From the NCBI RefSeq assembly GCF_030709675.1, contig NZ_JAUZQD010000023.1:25858-89857 (forward strand): a stretch of 64,000 bases of DNA, in the 5' to 3' direction. This document shows, one piece after another, positions 60,365 to 64,000 of the stretch. The position numbers were made by a program, and so were the translations under genes. Position 1 is the first letter of the stretch, and every line of letters begins with the position of its first letter. Under the pieces are notes generated by a model, which was not told the origin of the DNA, ran no database searches, and worked only from the letters and a program-made list of their open reading frames with translations. Source of the stretch: Symbioplanes lichenis (GTDB lineage Bacteria; Actinomycetota; Actinomycetes; Mycobacteriales; Micromonosporaceae).

Positions 60365-60673
60365 TTACTTCTCGATGACCGCGAGGACGTCGCGGGCGGA
60401 GAGCACCAGGTACTCCTCGCCGGCGTACTTGACCTCGGTGCCGCCGTACTTCGAGTAGAGGACCGTCTCGCCGACCTTGACGTCGATCGGGACGCGGTTG
60501 CCCTTGTCGTCGATCCGGCCGGGGCCGACCGCGAGGACGGTGCCCTCCTGGGGCTTCTCCTTGGCGGTGTCGGGGATCACGAGGCCGGAAGCCGTGGTGG
60601 TCTCGGCCTCGTTCGCCTGGACCACGATCCGGTCCTCGAGCGGCTTGATCGCAACCTTGGTCGCGGTAGTCAC
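60365..60673 (-). CDS. groES: 10-kDa co-chaperonin GroES
   Basis: A 102-residue lid protein of the GroEL cage. It has VAIKPLEDRIVVQANEAETT, the mobile loop (TASGLVIPDTAKEKPQEG), VGETVLYSKYGGTEVKY and the end LVLSARDVLAVIEK. The start is between ATG 60679 and GTG 60673: GTG has AGGAGG eight bases upstream, while ATG is only two bases from it, and a GTG start gives the usual 102 residues. Other in-frame starts upstream would pass over the SD. First gene of groES-groEL1. Confidence 0.95.
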   Translation of the reverse strand: MTTATKVAIKPLEDRIVVQANEAETTTASGLVIPDTAKEKPQEGTVLAVGPGRIDDKGNRVPIDVKVGETVLYSKYGGTEVKYAGEEYLVLSARDVLAVIEK

Positions 60674-60803
60674 GGGCATACCCTCCTGGGTATCAATCTG
60701 CCGGCCAGCGCTGGCCGAGCTCATGCCTCATGCCACCGGGCGGGGCCGTCGTCGCGGGTGCCGGTCCGCCTGGCGCAAGCACACGGCCGGTGTGAGCCGC
60801 ATG

Positions 60804-60830
60804 CTGGCACCCTCGGGTTGAGAGTGCTAA
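60804..60830. promoter_or_regulatory. CIRCE element 1 (HrcA operator)
   Basis: CTGGCACCC-N9-GAGTGCTAA: the right half matches consensus GAGTGCTAA at 9/9 and the left half TTAGCACTC at 6/9. The spacer is the canonical nine bases. It sits around the predicted groES transcription start. Confidence 0.9.
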
Positions 60831-60834
60831 TCGG

Positions 60835-60863
60835 AGATTATGCCGGAACTAGCACTCCGTCAA
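60835..60863 (-). promoter_or_regulatory. groES-groEL1 promoter
   Basis: On the minus strand TTGACG (60863-60858) and TAATCT (60840-60835) are exactly 17 bp apart, a near-consensus vegetative promoter. The -35 box lies within the spacer of CIRCE 2, and transcription would start within CIRCE 1. Confidence 0.8.
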
Positions 60864-60875
60864 CCAGAGTGCCAA
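60849..60875. promoter_or_regulatory. CIRCE element 2 (HrcA operator)
   Basis: CTAGCACTC-N9-GAGTGCCAA, each half 8/9 to consensus with the canonical nine-base spacer. It ends 20 bp before the GTG of the divergent methyltransferase gene, so HrcA may act on both sides. Confidence 0.92.
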
Positions 60876-60894
60876 CACGGCAGAATGACTCCGC

Positions 60895-62061
60895 GTGAAC
60901 CTCGAACTGCTCGCCGCCCTGCGCACCCCCGCGGGCCAGGAGGCCCTGGCCGCCGCCGCCACAGTGACCGGCGGCGACCCGCTCGCCGCGGCGTCTTCGC
61001 TCAGAGCGAAAGGCATTCCCGCCGACCTCGCCGCGGCCGCGCTCACCCAGGCCGAGCTGCGCCGCCGCGGGGCGACCAAGCTGGGGCCGGCCGCCACGGA
61101 GATGTTCTTCACGCGGGCCGGGTTCGAGCAGGCGACCCGCGCGGTGGTCGCCGACCGGCGGGCCGCGCGGCTGCGGGCGGCCGGGGTGACGAGCCTCGCG
61201 GACCTGGGCTGCGGGCTGGGCTCCGACGCTCTCGCCGCGGCCCGGCAGGGCATCCGGGTGCACGCCGTGGACGCCGATCCGCTCACCGCCGCGATGGCCG
61301 CCGCCAACGCCGGGGCGGCCGGGCTGGCCGACCTGGTGACCGTGGAATGCGCGGACGCCACCACGGTCGAGGTGGAGAAGTTCGACGCCGTGTTCGCCGA
61401 CCCGGCCCGGCGCAAGGCGGGACGCGGGCGCGTGTTCGACCCGAACGCGTGGTCCCCGTCGTGGGACTTCATCGCCGCCCTGCCGCAACGGGTGGAAAAC
61501 ACTGTGCTCAAGCTCGCACCCGGCATCGATCACGCGTTGCTGCCGCCCGGCGCCGAGGGCGAATGGGTCAGCGTCGACGGCGATCTGGTCGAGGCGGCGT
61601 TCTGGTGCGGGCCGCTGGCGGAATTTGCTCGACGGGCGAGCTTGTTGCCGCACGGATCGGAGTTGCACGGTTCGGGCGTCGAGAGCGCGCCGGTCGGCGA
61701 GGTGGGCAGTTACGTGTACGACCCCGATCCGGCCGTGGTCCGCTCGCACCTGGTCGCGGAGTTCGCTGGCACGGTCGGCGGGCGGCTCGGCGACCCGGAG
61801 ATCGCCTACGTCTACACCGACGAGCCGGTCGTCACCCCGTACGGGAGAAGGCTGGAAGTAACCGACGTCATGCCTTTCTCCCTCAAACGGCTGCGCGCGC
61901 TGCTCCGCGAGCGGGGCGTGGGACGCGTCGAGATCCGCAAGCGCGGGTCCGCCCTCGAACCGCAGCAGTTGCGCCGCGACCTCAAGCTCAACGGCCCGGA
62001 GTCGGCGAACATCGTGCTGACGCGGGTGGCGGGCGCGCCGACCGTACTCATCTGTCGATAG
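60895..62061 (+). CDS. Class I SAM-dependent methyltransferase, THUMP-like family
   Basis: A 388-residue protein. An N-terminal helical region (about 1-95) precedes a Rossmann methyltransferase with motif I ADLGCGLGSDALAAA and VHAVDADPLTAAMA. The acidic motif is FDAVFADPARRKAGRGRVF. The C-terminal THUMP-like segment is VRSHLVAEFAGTVGGRLGDP, then RVEIRKRGSALEPQQLRRDL. Family members are thought to modify RNA, but the substrate is unknown. GTG 60895 has no clear SD. It starts 20 bp beyond CIRCE 2. The YbaK-like gene follows within a few bases. Confidence 0.85.
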   Translation: MNLELLAALRTPAGQEALAAAATVTGGDPLAAASSLRAKGIPADLAAAALTQAELRRRGATKLGPAATEMFFTRAGFEQATRAVVADRRAARLRAAGVTSLADLGCGLGSDALAAARQGIRVHAVDADPLTAAMAAANAGAAGLADLVTVECADATTVEVEKFDAVFADPARRKAGRGRVFDPNAWSPSWDFIAALPQRVENTVLKLAPGIDHALLPPGAEGEWVSVDGDLVEAAFWCGPLAEFARRASLLPHGSELHGSGVESAPVGEVGSYVYDPDPAVVRSHLVAEFAGTVGGRLGDPEIAYVYTDEPVVTPYGRRLEVTDVMPFSLKRLRALLRERGVGRVEIRKRGSALEPQQLRRDLKLNGPESANIVLTRVAGAPTVLICR

Positions 62062-62066
62062 CCTCC

Positions 62067-62555
62067 GTGATCGTGGCTAGAAAAGCGGCAGGCACCCCGG
62101 CGACGGTTTTGCTCTCCTCGGCGAAGGTCGCGCACGAGCTGCACCCGTACGAGGTCTCCCCCGACGCCCCGAACTACGGCGCCCTGGTCGCCGAGGCGCT
62201 CGGGGTCGACCCGGCGTCGCTGTTCAAGACGCTCATCGCCGAGGTCGACGGGCAGCTGACCGTGGGCGTCGTCCCCGTCACGGGCGACCTGGACCTCAAG
62301 GCGCTGGCGAGCGCGGCCGGCGGCAAGCGGGCGACCCTTGCCGACCGGGCCGCCGCCGAGCGCAGCAGCGGCTACGTCCGGGGCGGCATCAGCCCGCTGG
62401 GCCAGCGCAAGCGCCTCCCGACGGTGATCGACGACTCGGCGAGCGACCTCCCGCTGATGTACGTGTCCGCGGGCCGCCGCGGCCTGCAGGTCTCCCTGGC
62501 CCCGGCCGACCTGATCCGCCTCACGGACGCCACGGTCGCCCACATCCGCGCGTAG
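62067..62555 (+). CDS. ybaK: Cys-tRNA(Pro) deacylase (YbaK/EbsC family)
   Basis: A 162-residue editing enzyme that hydrolyses mischarged Cys-tRNA(Pro). Family motifs are HELHPYEVSPDAPNYGALVA, PASLFKTLIAEVDGQLTVGV, YVRGGISPLGQRKRLPTVID and MYVSAGRRGLQVSLAPADL. The start may be GTG 62067 or GTG 62073; both lie just after the methyltransferase stop (62061) without an SD, so it is probably translated by coupling. No membrane segment. Confidence 0.93.
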   Translation: MIVARKAAGTPATVLLSSAKVAHELHPYEVSPDAPNYGALVAEALGVDPASLFKTLIAEVDGQLTVGVVPVTGDLDLKALASAAGGKRATLADRAAAERSSGYVRGGISPLGQRKRLPTVIDDSASDLPLMYVSAGRRGLQVSLAPADLIRLTDATVAHIRA

Positions 62556-62608
62556 CCCTTTCGCAAACCCGACCTTTCTCCGCCGAACCACCGATTTCGC
62601 AACGCAAA

Positions 62609-62623
62609 GTGACCTAGCGTCAC
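62609..62623. promoter_or_regulatory. Inverted repeat upstream of the xylF-like gene
   Basis: GTGAC-CTAGC-GTCAC, 5-bp perfect arms and a 5-bp spacer containing TAG of a possible -10 TAGCGT, lies about 57 bp before the ATG of the binding-protein gene. Candidate operator for a sugar-responsive repressor. Confidence 0.4.
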
Positions 62624-62680
62624 GTTGTGGAGCGAAAGGTGGCCGGACGAGCCGCCGGGTTGACCGAGAGGACACGTGGG

Positions 62681-63784
62681 ATGCGTAAGGGAATGGTCGC
62701 ACTTGCCGCTGTGGGCCTGATGGCCGCCGGCAGCACGGCTGCCTGTGGTGGCGATGACAGCAGCGAGAGCTCGGGCAGCGGCAGCAGCGGCAGCTCGATC
62801 GGCAAGGTCGGTGTGATCCTGCCGGACACCGCCAGCTCGCAGCGCTGGGGCTCGGACGACCCGAAGTTCCTCAAGGCGGCGTTCGACGCGGCCGGCGTGA
62901 CGGTCGACATCCAGAACGCGCAGGGTGACAAGAGCCAGTTCCAGACCATCGCGGACGGCATGATCTCCAGCGGGGTCAAGGTCCTGATGATCGTCAACCT
63001 GGACTCCGGTACGGGCAAGGCGGTCCTCGACAAGGCCAAGGCGGCCGGCATCGCGACGATCGACTACGACCGCCTGACGCTCAACGGCGGCGCGAACTAC
63101 TACGTCAGCTTCGACAACACCGCGGTCGGCAAGCTCCAAGGCGAGGGCCTCGTCAAGTGCCTGACCGACATGAAGGCCTCCAAGCCGGTCGTGGCGGAGC
63201 TCAACGGCTCCCCGACCGACAACAACGCCACCCTCTTCAAGGAGGGCTACGACTCGGTCCTCAAGCCGAAGTACGACTCGGGCGACTACGTGAAGGGCCC
63301 GGACCAGAGCGTGCCGGACTGGGACAACGCCCAGGCCGCCACGATCTTCGAGCAGATGCTCACCCAGAACAACAAGATCAAGGGCGTGCTGGCCGCGAAC
63401 GACGGCCTCGGCAACGCGGTGATCTCCGTCCTGAAGAAGCAGAGCCTCAACGGCAAGGTCCCGGTCACCGGGCAGGACGCCACCGTCCAGGGCCTGCAGA
63501 ACATCCTCTCCGGCGACCAGTGCATGACCGTCTACAAGGCGATCAAGCAGGAGGCCGACGCCGCCGCCGACCTCGCCATCTCGCTGGCCAAGGGCGAGAA
63601 GAAGGACGTCACCCAGAGCGTCACGGACCCCGAGTCCAACTCCTCCGTGCCGGCCGTGCTGCTCACGCCGAAGGCGATCTACAAGGACAGCGTCAAGGAC
63701 GTCGTCGCCGACGGCTTCGTGACCAAGGACCAGCTCTGCACCGGCGACTTCGCCAAGCTCTGCACCGACAACGGCGTCAGCTGA
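62681..63784 (+). CDS. xylF: Sugar ABC transporter substrate-binding lipoprotein, XylF type
   Basis: A 367-residue periplasm-side lipoprotein. The signal peptide has lipobox STAAC (Cys22), followed by a Ser/Gly linker. The periplasmic-binding protein type 1 fold is seen in KVGVILPDTASSQRWGSDDP, VKVLMIVNLDSGTGKAVL and IATIDYDRLTLNGGANYYV. VVAELNGSPTDNNATLF and VTGQDATVQGLQNILSGDQ follow. The last two match D-xylose-binding XylF. ATG 62681 has GAGAGG upstream; an earlier in-frame start does not give a signal peptide. First gene of a sugar ABC operon continuing past the window. Confidence 0.92.
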   Translation: MRKGMVALAAVGLMAAGSTAACGGDDSSESSGSGSSGSSIGKVGVILPDTASSQRWGSDDPKFLKAAFDAAGVTVDIQNAQGDKSQFQTIADGMISSGVKVLMIVNLDSGTGKAVLDKAKAAGIATIDYDRLTLNGGANYYVSFDNTAVGKLQGEGLVKCLTDMKASKPVVAELNGSPTDNNATLFKEGYDSVLKPKYDSGDYVKGPDQSVPDWDNAQAATIFEQMLTQNNKIKGVLAANDGLGNAVISVLKKQSLNGKVPVTGQDATVQGLQNILSGDQCMTVYKAIKQEADAAADLAISLAKGEKKDVTQSVTDPESNSSVPAVLLTPKAIYKDSVKDVVADGFVTKDQLCTGDFAKLCTDNGVS

Positions 63785-63812
63785 GGTCCTCCGGACACCG
63801 CTGCTGATCGGC

Positions 63813-63840
63813 GCCGCCCACGCCCAAGGGCGTGGGCGGC
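63813..63840 (+). terminator. Partial terminator between xylF and xylG
   Basis: GCCGCCCACGCCC / GGGCGTGGGCGGC, 13 bp with a two-base centre, followed by TTTCGTCT. It lies between the binding-protein gene and its ATPase and probably lowers ATPase expression relative to the binding protein. Confidence 0.7.
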
Positions 63841-63862
63841 TTTCGTCTAAGGAGAACCATCC

Positions 63863-64000
63863 GTGGCCGCGACACCTCTGCTGGAGCTGCGCGGGATCGA
63901 CAAGAGCTTCGGTCCCGTCCAGGTGCTCCACGACGTCGGCTTGAGCGTCTATCCCGGCGAGGTCACCGCGCTCGTCGGTGACAACGGAGCCGGCAAGTCA
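63863..64000 (+). CDS. xylG: Sugar ABC transporter ATP-binding protein, XylG type (partial)
   Basis: The first 46 codons of an ABC ATPase: LLELRGIDKSFGPVQVLHDV followed by Walker A GDNGAGKS at the window edge. GTG 63863 with AAGGAG eight bases upstream. Follows the xylose-type binding protein with only the hairpin between them. The rest of the gene is outside the window. Confidence 0.9.
   Translation, partial: MAATPLLELRGIDKSFGPVQVLHDVGLSVYPGEVTALVGDNGAGKS

Overview
The window is about 64 kb of very GC-rich DNA. It is densely coding, with many GTG starts, SD-poor or leaderless genes, and WhiB, BldM-like and DUF5319 genes. This points to the chromosome of a filamentous actinobacterium, most likely a member of the Micromonosporaceae close to Actinoplanes. 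I see no tRNA, rRNA, IS element, prophage or CRISPR array; it reads as core chromosome with a few accessory islands.

Layout. 1-1213: end of a DeoR-type regulator and galT. 1457-2671: icd. 3033-7637: a tightly overlapping minus-strand cassette of a DUF559-type nuclease, a winged-helix-like protein and a giant dual-ATPase (AAA plus HerA-like) protein, the best candidate for an undescribed DNA-processing or defence system. 7906-13263: phoD, mdh, purH-purN. 13314-17072: a PerM-like membrane protein and sucD-sucC. From purH to sucC the order resembles the Mycobacterium tuberculosis sucCD-perM-purN-purH locus. 17361-17554: a candidate structured plus-strand RNA. 17558-25250: a stand-alone B12-binding subunit, two M23 peptidases, pcrA, a secreted 5'-nucleotidase and a chorismate mutase preceded by an aromatic leader peptide.

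25384-31127: a complete Opp/Dpp-type peptide ABC transporter. 31407-35247: a LiaFSR-like envelope-stress module (response regulator, PspC-fused histidine kinase, divergent PspC/LiaF-like protein). 35299-37702: convergent psd and pssA for phosphatidylethanolamine. 37942-39812: two tandem double-Nudix genes. 40011-42139: a PspC protein and guaA. 42231-45848: twin secreted subtilisins. 45993-47066: an LCP protein. 47218-50068: a pair of M1 aminopeptidase lipoproteins, one of which has lost every zinc ligand.

50318-60673: guaB3-guaB, DUF5319, a PadR pair, a bldM-like and a whiD-like developmental regulator, a molybdopterin oxidoreductase with a coupled P-loop kinase, and groES-groEL1 under two CIRCE elements. 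This parallels the guaB/whiB3/groEL1 neighbourhood of M. tuberculosis and the guaB-bldM-whiD region of Streptomyces. 60895-64000: a THUMP-like methyltransferase, a YbaK deacylase and the start of a xylose-type ABC transporter operon that runs off the end.

Metabolic themes are the TCA cycle (icd, mdh, sucCD), purine synthesis (purHN, guaA, guaB, guaB3), envelope maintenance and development.
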